Below, piece by piece: positions 1 through 7,165 of a DNA stretch of 21,801 bases. Numbering within the stretch: the first letter of the stretch is position 1; each line of letters opens with the position of its first letter. The notes below the pieces were generated by a model, which saw only the letters and a program-made list of their open reading frames with translations, had not been told where the DNA came from and did no database searches. The position numbers were made by a program, and so were the translations under genes. This stretch comes from JACDDK01 sp038198445 (GTDB taxonomy: Bacteria; Actinomycetota; Rubrobacteria; Rubrobacterales; Rubrobacteraceae), in contig JBBPZZ010000155.1 in the NCBI GenBank assembly GCA_038198445.1, forward strand, positions 1 through 21,801, read 5' to 3'.

Positions 1-281
1 AACTTCCAGAGCATGTACCCGAGCAGTCCGATACCGACCACGATGAGCAGCGCCACCCCGAACGGCTGGGAGCCAAGAGTCTTGACCGCGCCGCCCGTGC
101 CGGTCGTCTTGCCACCCACCCCGAGAGCCTGCCTCAGCGCCAGAATACCGATGACCGCATATACGAAGCCCTTAGACGTGTAACCTAGTCTCGCCAGGCG
201 TTCGACCCAGGGGTTCGCCTTGTTCTTCGTCCGCCGGAGCTGCCGTCCCGACTCGCCCTCGGATAGATCTCTCCGCGCCAA
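1..281 (-). CDS. DUF1206 family membrane protein (5' part; runs off the window)
   Basis: The first 93 codons of a minus-strand gene whose 3' end lies outside the window. I chose the TTG at 281-279 because an AGAGAGGG ribosome site lies about 7 bases upstream; no ATG or GTG is better placed. After a charged N-terminus the protein shows the DUF1206 signature: RLGYTSKGFVYAVIG (residues 31-45) leading into a first membrane segment, a loop with TGTGGAVKTLGSQPFG (60-75), and a second segment ending GLLGYMLWK. Proteins of this family usually carry three such pairs of helices, so about two thirds is missing here. It is an integral membrane protein of unknown function. It is divergent from nadE, with a 120-base gap. 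The family call is firm; no function can be given. Confidence 0.8.
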   Translation of the reverse strand, partial: MARRDLSEGESGRQLRRTKNKANPWVERLARLGYTSKGFVYAVIGILALRQALGVGGKTTGTGGAVKTLGSQPFGVALLIVVGIGLLGYMLWK

Positions 282-335
282 GGTCCAACCCTCTCTCGTA
301 TGACAGATAAAAAGCTCCGGCACACTCTACACCGG

Positions 336-371
336 CGCCGGAGTCCCCGCCGGAGTCTGCGCCGGATGCGG
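336..371. repeat. 12-bp tandem repeats upstream of nadE
   Basis: CGCCGGA occurs at 336, 348 and 360, exactly 12 bases apart. The first two units (CGCCGGAGTCCC and CGCCGGAGTCTG) differ at two positions; the third keeps only the core plus scattered matches. The array lies between the divergent DUF1206 gene and nadE, about 30-65 bases before the nadE start, where an activator or repressor could bind. The even spacing is seen directly; a regulatory role is inference, and in GC-rich DNA such a core can recur by chance. Confidence 0.4.
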
Positions 372-388
372 CAGCCTGCCAGCCGCGA

Positions 389-394
389 TATTAT
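389..394 (+). promoter_or_regulatory. Candidate -10 element for leaderless nadE transcript
   Basis: TATTAT lies in otherwise GC-rich sequence, 7 bases before the nadE ATG at 402. Transcription from it would begin at or next to the A of the ATG, giving a leaderless mRNA. This agrees with the absence of any AGGAG-like site before this start. Leaderless starts are common in actinobacteria. No good -35 hexamer is visible at 366-372. Confidence 0.35.
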
Positions 395-401
395 TTAGCG
401 C

Positions 402-2135
402 ATGAGGGTTGCGCTCGCCCAGATCAACACTACCGTCGGCGACGTGTGGGGCAACGTCGAGAAGTCCGTGAACGCCCTGGAGCGGGCGCTGGATTCTGGC
501 GCCGAACTCGTCGCCTTCCCGGAGCTAACCATCACCGGCTACCCGCCGGAAGACCTCCTGATGCGCCCTGGTTTCATAGAGGAGAACCTGAATGCCCTGG
601 ACGAGTTCGCCGCGCGAGTCCCCAAAGGCGTCGCCGCGGCCATCGGGTTCGTGAACCTCGACGCGGACCTCTACAACGCCTGCGCCGTGGTCTCCGATGG
701 AGAAATACTGCACCGTTACCACAAACGATACCTGCCGAACTACAGTGTCTTCGACGAGAACCGCTACTTCCGCGAGGGGACCGGCGCCCCGATCCTCGAC
801 TTTGGTGATTCGCTAGTCGGCGTGAGCGTCTGCGAGGACATCTGGTATCCGGGCGGACCGGCCAGGGAGCAGGCGCTCGGCGGCGCGAGCGTGCTGCTCA
901 ACATCTCCGCCTCACCGTACCACCGGCAAAAAGGCGCGTTCCGGGAGCGTATGCTGGGCGTCCGGGCGTCGGATTATGGTTGCTACGTGGTCTTCTGCAA
1001 CCTAGTCGGCGGGCAGGACGAGCTGGTCTTCGACGGGCATTCGGTCGTCTTCGACCCGGAAGGGAAACTGGTGGCGCGGGCGAGCCAGTTCCGGGAGGAC
1101 CTTCTGATCTCCGACATCTATCCGGAGCAATCCCTGATGCAGCGTCTCCACGACCCGCGCCCCCGCAAGGAGAACCCCGACCGTCCGCCACAGATCATGA
1201 AGGTGCCGGATCATGGACAGAAGCCAGGCTCCGCGAAACCGATCGAACCGCGCATGGAGCCTTCACTCGGTGAGGAAGGAGAGGTTCTAGAGGCCCTCGT
1301 TCTGGGACTCGGAGATTACTTTCAGAAGAACGGATTCTCGCGGGCGGTGCTCGGTCTCTCCGGCGGCATAGACTCCTCGCTCGCCGCCGCCGTCGCCGTC
1401 GAGGCGCTCGGTCCCGAGAACGTAACCGGCGTCCTGATGCCGAGCAGCTACACCTCGGACCTCAGCAACACCGACGCGGCGGCCCTCGCCAAGAACCTCG
1501 GGGTAGACACCCAGACTATCTCGATCGGCCCGGCGTTCGACGCTTACAGAGAAATGATGAGAGATGCCTTTAAGGGGCTGCCGGAGGACGTGACGGAGGA
1601 GAACCTCCAGAGCCGCATCCGGGGGAACATCCTCATGGCTCTAAGTAATAAGTTCGGCTGGATCGTTCTGAGTACCGGCAACAAGAGCGAGATGAGCGTC
1701 GGGTACTCCACCCTGTACGGCGATTCGGCGGGCGGGTTCGCCGTCATAAAGGACGTGCCGAAGAACCTGGTGTACAGGATCTGTCGCCACGTAAACGAAT
1801 TAAAAGGGCGAGAGGTCGTACCGGACTCCGTGCTCGTCAAGGAGCCGTCCGCCGAACTGCGCCCCGACCAGCGCGACTCGGACTCACTGCCGCCCTACGA
1901 GGTACTAGACCCGATCCTCGAAGCCTACGTCGAGGAAGACAAGGGCATAGCGGAGATCGTGGCCGCCGGCTACGACGAAGAGGACGTGCGGCGTGTGTTG
2001 CAACTAGTAGATAGAGCCGAGTACAAGCGCCGCCAGGCCCCCACGGGCATAAAGGTAACGGGCCGGGCCTTCGGCCGCGACCGTCGGATGCCGATCACCA
2101 ACCGCTACTTCGAGCAGCGGCCCGAGGTCGAGTAG
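402..2135 (+). CDS. nadE: Glutamine-dependent NAD+ synthetase
   Basis: Makes NAD+ from deamido-NAD+, ATP and glutamine, the last step of NAD biosynthesis, in the cytoplasm. The 577 residues form two domains. The nitrilase-like glutaminase (about 1-260) has the Glu-Lys-Cys triad: E41 in FPELTITGYPPEDL, K108 in KRYLPNY and C144 in SVCEDIW. The ammonia-dependent synthetase (about 290-577) has the ATP-pyrophosphatase P-loop LSGGIDSS (319-326), STGNKSEMSVGY (424-435) and KEPSAELRPDQ (480-490). The length is normal for the shorter two-domain bacterial form; the mycobacterial enzyme is about 100 residues longer. No ribosome site precedes the ATG, and a -10-like TATTAT 7 bases upstream suggests a leaderless message. 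It stands alone, divergent from the DUF1206 gene and convergent with the histidine kinase. All catalytic residues are intact. Confidence 0.96.
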   Translation: MRVALAQINTTVGDVWGNVEKSVNALERALDSGAELVAFPELTITGYPPEDLLMRPGFIEENLNALDEFAARVPKGVAAAIGFVNLDADLYNACAVVSDGEILHRYHKRYLPNYSVFDENRYFREGTGAPILDFGDSLVGVSVCEDIWYPGGPAREQALGGASVLLNISASPYHRQKGAFRERMLGVRASDYGCYVVFCNLVGGQDELVFDGHSVVFDPEGKLVARASQFREDLLISDIYPEQSLMQRLHDPRPRKENPDRPPQIMKVPDHGQKPGSAKPIEPRMEPSLGEEGEVLEALVLGLGDYFQKNGFSRAVLGLSGGIDSSLAAAVAVEALGPENVTGVLMPSSYTSDLSNTDAAALAKNLGVDTQTISIGPAFDAYREMMRDAFKGLPEDVTEENLQSRIRGNILMALSNKFGWIVLSTGNKSEMSVGYSTLYGDSAGGFAVIKDVPKNLVYRICRHVNELKGREVVPDSVLVKEPSAELRPDQRDSDSLPPYEVLDPILEAYVEEDKGIAEIVAAGYDEEDVRRVLQLVDRAEYKRRQAPTGIKVTGRAFGRDRRMPITNRYFEQRPEVE

Positions 2136-2162
2136 ATACGCCGCGGCGCGAGTAGCCGGGAG

Positions 2163-2184
2163 TCCTCTAACCCTGGATAGAGGA
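2163..2184. terminator. Small hairpin between convergent genes
   Basis: TCCTCTA (2163-2169) pairs perfectly with TAGAGGA (2178-2184) around an 8-base loop. It lies in the 65-base gap where nadE and the histidine kinase converge, so it could stop transcription from both sides. There is no T-run on either strand, so it is a weak intrinsic terminator at best. Confidence 0.3.
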
Positions 2185-2200
2185 GTGGCGGGAACGATGC

Positions 2201-3826
2201 TTACCTGTCGAAGCGGAGCTGGACGGTGGCGCCGTGGCCGGGAGTAGAGATCACACTCAGCTCGGCGCCGACTTCCCGCGTGCGCTGGCGCATGTACTTG
2301 AGACCGAGGCCGGGTGGAGGGTTCTCGGTATCGAAGCCGCGACCGTCGTCCCGTATCCGGATGAGCAAGAGCGAGCCGACCCGGCGGGACTCCAGGTACA
2401 GGTTGCGGGCGCCGGAGTGCTTGGCGACGTTCCAGAACGACTCGACGACGATGCGGGTGACGGTGGCGGCTTCGGCCGAAGTCAGGTTCTCTAAAGGCTC
2501 CTGCAGGTCGTCGTGGGTCTTGATGCCGAAGTATTCCTCGAACTTCCTGAGCCGGTGGCGCAGGAAGTCTCCGAGGCTGGGAGTGGTCTCTTCTCTAAGG
2601 GCCTGCAACTCGTCGTAGGGACGAGAGATCTGGAACTCCGCCTCCCTTGAGACTTCGAGCGCTCTTCCGAACTTCTCTTGCGCGGCGTCGTGCTCACCGC
2701 GCCGTTCGGCTTCGAGGGCGGCGCGCAGCGTCAGTGAGATGCCGTGGACGTTCTGTTTCACGGTGTCGTGCATCTCGTAGAGCAGGCGGCTCTGTTCCAG
2801 GACGCGGGCGGATGTCACTTGCTCGTCACCGATCTCGCGGCTCACGAAGGAGACTAGCCCGACGCGCAGCGCCATATAGAGCAGAATGACCGCGCATCCG
2901 GCCAGGACGTAGGCTGGCACCGGCGGGTTGAGCGCCCCCCACAAGAGCACGACCCCGAAGTGCAGCGGAGGAGAGAGCGGCCCGAGCCAGAAAGAGAGCA
3001 CCCGCCACGGCTGTATGCGCGACCAGGGAGCCGGATTCATTACAGCCTCCGTCGAAGCCAGCGCCGCGAGACCCAGCAAGACGGTGCCCAGCGCCCACAA
3101 CACGTCCGGCCAGCCACCCAACTCGTAGGGACCGCCGGAACGCAGGCCCAGGTAAACGACGTCTGCGATGAGGAACGCGAGGAGTCCACCGATGAGCAGC
3201 GCGATGAACCGGGGCCGGTGAGAGGCCGAGACGACCACCAGCCCCAGGAAGAATAGCGCCGTGTCGCATACGGGCTGAGAGAGCGCGACCAGCGTGTCGC
3301 GCCAGCTAGCCAGGCCGGCCTCCGCGGCGTTCGGGCCAAGCACGAAGTACCAGATCAGGGTACCGACGGAGAGCATGATCGCCACGGCGTCGAGCGCGCT
3401 TACCAGCGTGATCCTGTGCGTCGTCATTGCTACCAGACGCAACATCGCCGCCAGCAGAACTGCATAGGATATGGCATAGGCGACGTCTTGCGGCACAAGC
3501 CTTGCCACGTCTGCCCTGCCGCCAAAGAGCGAGGTAATAGTCCACGCGAGGTCTCCCGCGTACCGGAGCGCCACCCCGATGCCGAGCAACACCCAGAACG
3601 ACCGCTCCAGGCTCGTGGCGCGCAACAAAGTCCTCGCCAGAGCCAGGACGGTGAACGTCGCCGCCGTCCACGAGATGACCAGCGCCGCCAGAGTCCTCGT
3701 GCCGGAACCCTCGGGAAGCACGGCGAAAAGAACCGCCCCCGCCGCCCATATAGCCAACGCCGCCGCCAGGTAGACGCGCGTACCGTACGGGCCGCGTGGT
3801 TTCAACGATTCCGAAACCTGAGACAA
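2201..3826 (-). CDS. Membrane sensor histidine kinase, NarL/DesK-type (orphan)
   Basis: A two-component sensor that would phosphorylate itself on histidine and pass the phosphate to a response regulator. The start is TTG at 3826, with GGAGGG 4 bases upstream. Residues 1-330 are hydrophobic with about eight to ten membrane segments and no recognisable extracytoplasmic domain, so the stimulus may be membrane-linked. The HisKA_3-like dimerisation helix carries the phospho-acceptor H353 in YEMHDTVKQN. The HATPase domain follows: N-box ESFWNVAKHSGA (462-473), G1 box DDGRGFD (493-499) and G2 box GLGLKYM (507-513 region), ending at residue 541. No response regulator is adjacent: downstream is convergent nadE and upstream an AT-rich island, so its partner is encoded elsewhere. 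The kinase class is sure; the signal is unknown. Confidence 0.88.
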   Translation of the reverse strand: MSQVSESLKPRGPYGTRVYLAAALAIWAAGAVLFAVLPEGSGTRTLAALVISWTAATFTVLALARTLLRATSLERSFWVLLGIGVALRYAGDLAWTITSLFGGRADVARLVPQDVAYAISYAVLLAAMLRLVAMTTHRITLVSALDAVAIMLSVGTLIWYFVLGPNAAEAGLASWRDTLVALSQPVCDTALFFLGLVVVSASHRPRFIALLIGGLLAFLIADVVYLGLRSGGPYELGGWPDVLWALGTVLLGLAALASTEAVMNPAPWSRIQPWRVLSFWLGPLSPPLHFGVVLLWGALNPPVPAYVLAGCAVILLYMALRVGLVSFVSREIGDEQVTSARVLEQSRLLYEMHDTVKQNVHGISLTLRAALEAERRGEHDAAQEKFGRALEVSREAEFQISRPYDELQALREETTPSLGDFLRHRLRKFEEYFGIKTHDDLQEPLENLTSAEAATVTRIVVESFWNVAKHSGARNLYLESRRVGSLLLIRIRDDGRGFDTENPPPGLGLKYMRQRTREVGAELSVISTPGHGATVQLRFDR

Positions 3827-3902
3827 TATCCCTCCAGAGTTCCTTCAGACACATCGTACCAAGACTTACTGTGTAAGACCACCCAAACGAAGAGCTTATA
3901 CA

Positions 3903-3981
3903 GGCGAGCACCAGAAGATGTTTATCCATGCAAGTTCAAGGGAGTTGCCCGGCGAGTCTATCGAGGCGGATGTTTACCCAT
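3903..3981. repeat. Imperfect direct repeat upstream of the AT-rich island gene
   Basis: GGCGAG followed by GATGTTTAYCCAT occurs twice: 3903-3908 with 3917-3929, and 3951-3956 with 3969-3981. The 13-base half matches at 12 of 13 positions, but the spacing inside the two copies differs (8 and 12 bases). It lies in the 229-base gene-free stretch 3827-4055, which otherwise shows nothing I can name. It could be a duplicated protein-binding site or chance. Confidence 0.2.
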
Positions 3982-4055
3982 CTAAGTAATCTGCAGATCT
4001 AGAGTTACACGAACCGAACTCACATGAGGAGACGGATAGCGTTAACATAGCTTCA

Positions 4056-4730
4056 ATGACAGGAAATGTCCCGCAAAGGCAGCCAGCATCGAAAGTAAAT
4101 TGGGTGGTTATAGTATCAATCCTGCTTTCCATATTAGCAACACTTGTTTCTATCAGTCCGTTCTTGTATGAGAAACTCTCCCCACCGGGGGTAGTTTTAC
4201 ATTTGCCGGACCGGATTCGGATTGAGCAACGACCTCAGAAAGAGCCAAATCTTGTCGATGTATATACTCAGCCCTCATTTACCAGCACCGGAAACAATCA
4301 AAAGGTTGAGATAATAGGAGATATGACCATAACGGTACAGGATTTGCAAGACGGACCACCTATGGAATTCCGAGCGGTAAGCTATGGTAGATTTGCTACT
4401 ACTGAGCCAGGAGAAGCCAATGTAACCTACAAGTACATCGGTGAGACTGGTGTGCTGACAGTCCCTCCTAACGGAGCGTTAGTTCCCGTTATTAGATTTC
4501 AACAAAAACCAAAAGAAGGTGTTCCGAAATTCTACTTTGAGCCAAACAAAAGCTACAAGATGACGTTTACTGCCGAGGAAGGTTGTTGCCAAGAGCACGC
4601 TACGAGCAACCATCGAAACAGCACGGTTACCAGAAGGAGTCATTGCGGCTATGACGGAGTCACCTCAGCTTATACTGGTAAAGAAGCTGGGGACTCACAA
4701 ATAGGAAATACAATAAACAGAGTGACCTAA
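4056..4730 (+). CDS. Membrane-anchored protein of unknown function, 3' end probably frameshifted
   Basis: I do not recognise this protein. It has a short polar N-terminus, one membrane segment (about residues 15-37) and a beta-rich exported part with no cysteine before the anomaly, so it is likely anchored facing outward. From residue 176 the reading frame becomes low-quality (C, H, N and S rich). The +1 frame from 4582 instead gives a natural continuation beginning VVAKSTLRATIETARLPEG and ending LILVKKLGTHK at a TAG (4702-4704). Skipping one base of the GG at 4581-4582 would restore a protein of about 215 residues. This may be a mutation or a sequencing error. The gene is much richer in A+T than its neighbours, which suggests transfer. 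No good ribosome site precedes the ATG; the nearest purine-rich stretch (GAGGAGACGG) is over 20 bases away, so the start is uncertain. Confidence 0.6.
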   Translation: MTGNVPQRQPASKVNWVVIVSILLSILATLVSISPFLYEKLSPPGVVLHLPDRIRIEQRPQKEPNLVDVYTQPSFTSTGNNQKVEIIGDMTITVQDLQDGPPMEFRAVSYGRFATTEPGEANVTYKYIGETGVLTVPPNGALVPVIRFQQKPKEGVPKFYFEPNKSYKMTFTAEEGCCQEHATSNHRNSTVTRRSHCGYDGVTSAYTGKEAGDSQIGNTINRVT

Positions 4731-4880
4731 CGTTTCCAGATTTCTAGTGCACATAAAGCTTCTATAAATTAGCAACATAAACCACCGTGCTAATGCAGTG
4801 ATGTGGCAATGGACGAATGCTTTGGCTTTGACCCATATCTGACAACTAACTTTGCCACCACAGTACTCGCATTGGGCCAC
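4695..4880 (-). CDS. Possible small zinc-knuckle protein
   Basis: A 61-codon frame starting with GTG at 4880 behind AGAGAGGAG (about 7-base spacing), a convincing ribosome site. The N-terminus reads VAQCEYCGGKV, a Cys-x2-Cys knuckle followed by KAKAFVHCH, which could supply further zinc ligands. The remainder has no family look. A one-base shift within the middle gives a frame containing HHC, so the gene may be frameshifted like its neighbour. Its end overlaps the end of the 4056-4730 gene on the other strand. No homologue is recognised. Between this frame and the next gene (4881-5015) I see nothing. Confidence 0.25.
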   Translation of the reverse strand: MAQCEYCGGKVSCQIWVKAKAFVHCHITALARWFMLLIYRSFMCTRNLETLGHSVYCISYL

Positions 4881-5018
4881 GGAATTTACTCCTCTCTGGG
4901 TCGCTTCTTCACGATCGCAAAGGTTTTCAGCGAACCTGAATCAAACTAGTAGCAAGGCTTCTTGCGTCGTTGTGTAAACTCTCTGGGCTAGAAGGATCTT
5001 CGACGATAGGAGAAGTTG

Positions 5019-6008
5019 GTGCGGCAGCGAAACCTCGGTAGCGAAGGGCTGACGGTCTCGGAGTTGGGACTCGGGTGCATGGGGATGAGCGAGTTCTACG
5101 GCACGACCGACGAAGACGAGTCGATAGCCACCATCCACCGCGCCCTGGAGTTGGGCGTAAACTTCATCGACACGGCGGACATCTACGGGCCGTTCACCAA
5201 CGAGAAGCTCGTCGGAAAAGCTATAGCGGATAGGCGCGACGAGGTCGTGCTCGCCACCAAGTTCGGCAACGTGCGCGACGAGGACGGGAGTTTCCTTGGC
5301 GTGAACGGCAAGCCAGACTACGTCCGTAGCGCCTGCGATGCTTCGCTCCTACGTCTCGGAGTAGACCACATAGACCTCTACTACCAGCACCGCGTGGACC
5401 CGGACACGCCCATAGAAGAGACCGTGGGCGCGATGAAGGAGCTCGTCGAGGCGGGCAAGGTACGTTACCTCGGGCTCTCGGAGGCGGGGGCGGAGACCAT
5501 CCGGCGGGCTCATGCGGTGCATCCCATAAGCGCGCTTCAGTCGGAGTACTCGCTCTTCACGAGGGACGTTGAGGATGAGATCCTACCCGTGGTACGCGAG
5601 CTTGGGATAGGCTTCGTGCCGTACAGCCCGCTCGGCCGCGGCTTCCTCACCGGGCGCTTCAAGAGCATCGAGGACATGCCCGAAGACGACACCCGCAGCG
5701 CCCGCTTCCCGCGCTTCGCGGAGGAAAACTTCAAGAAAAACGTCGAGCTTGCGGATCGCATAAGAGAGATCGCCGAGGAGAAAGGCGTAACCTCTGGGCA
5801 GCTCGCGCTCGCCTGGGTTCTCGCCCAGGGCGAAGACATAGTCCCCATCCCAGGCACCAAGCGCCGCAAGTACCTCGAAGAGAACGCCGGCGCGGCCGAC
5901 GTAACGCTCACCGACGACGACCTTAGAGGCATCGAGGAAGCCATGCCGCGAGGCTCCGCCGCCGGAGAGCGCTACACCGAAGAGATGATGCGGGCCGTAG
6001 GCCGCTAG
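5019..6008 (+). CDS. Aldo/keto reductase
   Basis: An NADPH-dependent oxidoreductase of the cytoplasmic aldo/keto reductase superfamily, reducing aldehydes or ketones to alcohols. The 329 residues span one (beta/alpha)8 barrel of usual length. The opening NLGSEGLTVSELGLGCMGMS is typical of the YakC/AKR13-like group. The catalytic tetrad is complete: D51 and Y56 in DTADIYG, K81 in ATKFG and H124 in LYYQHR. The cofactor segment IPGTKRRKYLEEN (277-289) is present. I prefer the GTG at 5019 because AGGAGA (5008-5013) is then 5 bases away; a TTG at 5016 is in frame but too close. It ends 9 bases before the peroxidase-related gene, so the two form an operon, perhaps detoxifying carbonyls and peroxides together. 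The substrate is unknown. Confidence 0.93.
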   Translation: MRQRNLGSEGLTVSELGLGCMGMSEFYGTTDEDESIATIHRALELGVNFIDTADIYGPFTNEKLVGKAIADRRDEVVLATKFGNVRDEDGSFLGVNGKPDYVRSACDASLLRLGVDHIDLYYQHRVDPDTPIEETVGAMKELVEAGKVRYLGLSEAGAETIRRAHAVHPISALQSEYSLFTRDVEDEILPVVRELGIGFVPYSPLGRGFLTGRFKSIEDMPEDDTRSARFPRFAEENFKKNVELADRIREIAEEKGVTSGQLALAWVLAQGEDIVPIPGTKRRKYLEENAGAADVTLTDDDLRGIEEAMPRGSAAGERYTEEMMRAVGR

Positions 6009-6017
6009 GAGGAAGAA

Positions 6018-6617
6018 ATGACCGACGTGGAGCACATCTCGGGCAAGACCACCGCCGTCCCGATAAGCTGGTTCCCGGTTCCAGAGGAGTCAGCGCTACC
6101 TGACGACCTTCAGGGCCTGTTCAAGAAAGCCCGCGAGAAGATCGGCTTCGTCCCGAACGTCTTCCAGGCGTACAGCTTCCGTCCCGAGCGGTTGCGGGCG
6201 TGGTTCGCCCATTACAGGCAGCTCCACAAGCCGACAGACAACCTCGACGCGGCGGAGCGGGAGATGATCGCCGTCGCCGTCTCCATGTCGAACGGTTGCC
6301 TCTACTGCCTCATCGCCCACGGCGCCGCGCTCAGAGAAGAGTTAGGAGATCCCATCCTGGCCGACAGGATCACCCTGGATCACCGACGCGCCGGACTGGA
6401 CGAACGCCGCACAGCCATCCTGGACTTCGCCGTCAAGGTAACCGAGCGTCCCCTAGACTGCGACCCCGAAGACCTCGAAAGGCTCAAGGGCTACGGCTTG
6501 ACCGAGGAAGAAGTGTGGGATGTGGTCGAGATAGCAAGCATGTACAACTTCACCAACCGAATGTCGCTCGCCTGCGGCATGATCCCGAACGAGGAGTACC
6601 ATGCCCTCGCAAGGTGA
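6018..6617 (+). CDS. Peroxidase-related enzyme, AhpD/carboxymuconolactone decarboxylase fold
   Basis: A 199-residue member of the uncharacterised peroxidase-related (TIGR01926-like) family, with the AhpD fold. The redox centre is E82-x11-C94-x2-C97-x3-H101 in the run SNGCLYCLIAHG, matching the Glu/Cys/Cys/His proton-relay pattern of AhpD. The protein is therefore probably a cytoplasmic thiol-disulfide or peroxide-reducing enzyme. The N-terminus (ISWFPVPEE) and the segment AREKIGFVPNVFQAYSFRPE are typical of the family. The ATG at 6018 has a strong AGGAGG site 6 bases upstream. It lies 9 bases after the aldo/keto reductase stop, so the pair is cotranscribed. The fold and motif are firm, but the physiological electron donor and substrate are not known for this group. 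Confidence 0.88.
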   Translation: MTDVEHISGKTTAVPISWFPVPEESALPDDLQGLFKKAREKIGFVPNVFQAYSFRPERLRAWFAHYRQLHKPTDNLDAAEREMIAVAVSMSNGCLYCLIAHGAALREELGDPILADRITLDHRRAGLDERRTAILDFAVKVTERPLDCDPEDLERLKGYGLTEEEVWDVVEIASMYNFTNRMSLACGMIPNEEYHALAR

Positions 6618-6722
6618 TTGACCGGAAAGGTAACAGCTTCCACAGTTTGCCACCCATATCGTAAACGTACCGGGAGAATGAGCCGGTGCCCCGCCTTCCT
6701 CCTTGTCGGGCATAGAAGAGAG

Positions 6723-6998
6723 TCACATATTCTTCTTGAACGTGAGCAGGAGTCTCTGGGCGCGGGTAGGTTCTTCGGAGAACTCTTGACCGGTCAGAGG
6801 AGTGTTCAGGAACTCACTGTAGGCGGGGGTAGTCCGTAGCCCGGGAGAGTCCAGGTCGCGAAATCCCATCGACCAGTTGGGAAATTGCCGCTCCTCCGTG
6901 AAGCCTCGCTGCAACACCATCTCCCCGTCGTGACGGGGATCTGAGGCGATCTTTTCGTAGAGGGCTCGAACCGCTCCTTCTTCCCCTTCTATTACTTC
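6723..6998 (-). pseudogene. BLUF blue-light photoreceptor domain, N-terminally truncated remnant
   Basis: The frame reads as the second half of a BLUF domain: EVIEGEEGAVRALYEKI, then DPRH, then FPNWSMGFRDL, FLNTPL and the ending RAQRLLLTFKKNM at TGA 6725-6723. BLUF domains bind FAD through an N-terminal half with essential Tyr, Asn and Gln residues. Here the frame opens right after a TGA at 7001-6999, at the place where the Gln-containing strand should enter VIEGE, so about 45 residues with all flavin-binding and switching residues are gone. The first in-frame ATG is at 6920. The break coincides with the end of the LPDTG miniprotein gene (stop at 6992), which suggests that insertion or deletion joined foreign DNA to this gene. 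Recognition of the domain is strong; the remnant is very unlikely to be photoactive. 6618-6722, between this and the convergent redox operon, holds nothing I can name. Confidence 0.75.
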
Positions 6999-7156
6999 TC
7001 ATTCCGTGGAATTGTGCGCCAGATAGCGCCGCCCGCCGCAACCAGGGCAAAGCCCGCGAGGAAGATCCACAAGGCGGCGCCGCCAGTATCGGGAAGCTGC
7101 GCGATGCCCGCTCCGATGCCCGCTACGCCAAGTGCTGCTCCAGTTCCATGATACAT
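6992..7156 (-). CDS. LPDTG-motif membrane miniprotein (54 residues)
   Basis: A short gene starting 9 bases after the glycosyltransferase stop, with a textbook AAGGAG site 5 bases before its ATG (7156-7154). The 54 residues are a Gly/Ala-rich N-terminus (about 1-19), then QLPDTGG (20-26), a single hydrophobic segment of about 20 residues and the basic tail WRTIPRNEK. This is the layout of a sortase sorting signal (LPxTG, membrane span, positive tail), but almost nothing precedes it and there is no signal peptide. It may be a tiny wall-linked or membrane protein, or a remnant of a longer anchored protein. Tight coupling to the glycosyltransferase suggests a joint role at the cell surface. No sortase gene is in the window. 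Confidence 0.72.
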   Translation of the reverse strand: MYHGTGAALGVAGIGAGIAQLPDTGGAALWIFLAGFALVAAGGAIWRTIPRNEK

Positions 7157-7165
7157 ATTGACTCC

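Noticed and set aside
3306..3929. A 207-codon minus-strand frame overlapping the kinase
   Set aside because: The kinase frame has clear membrane segments and catalytic motifs; this frame is Gly/Arg rich shadow coding.
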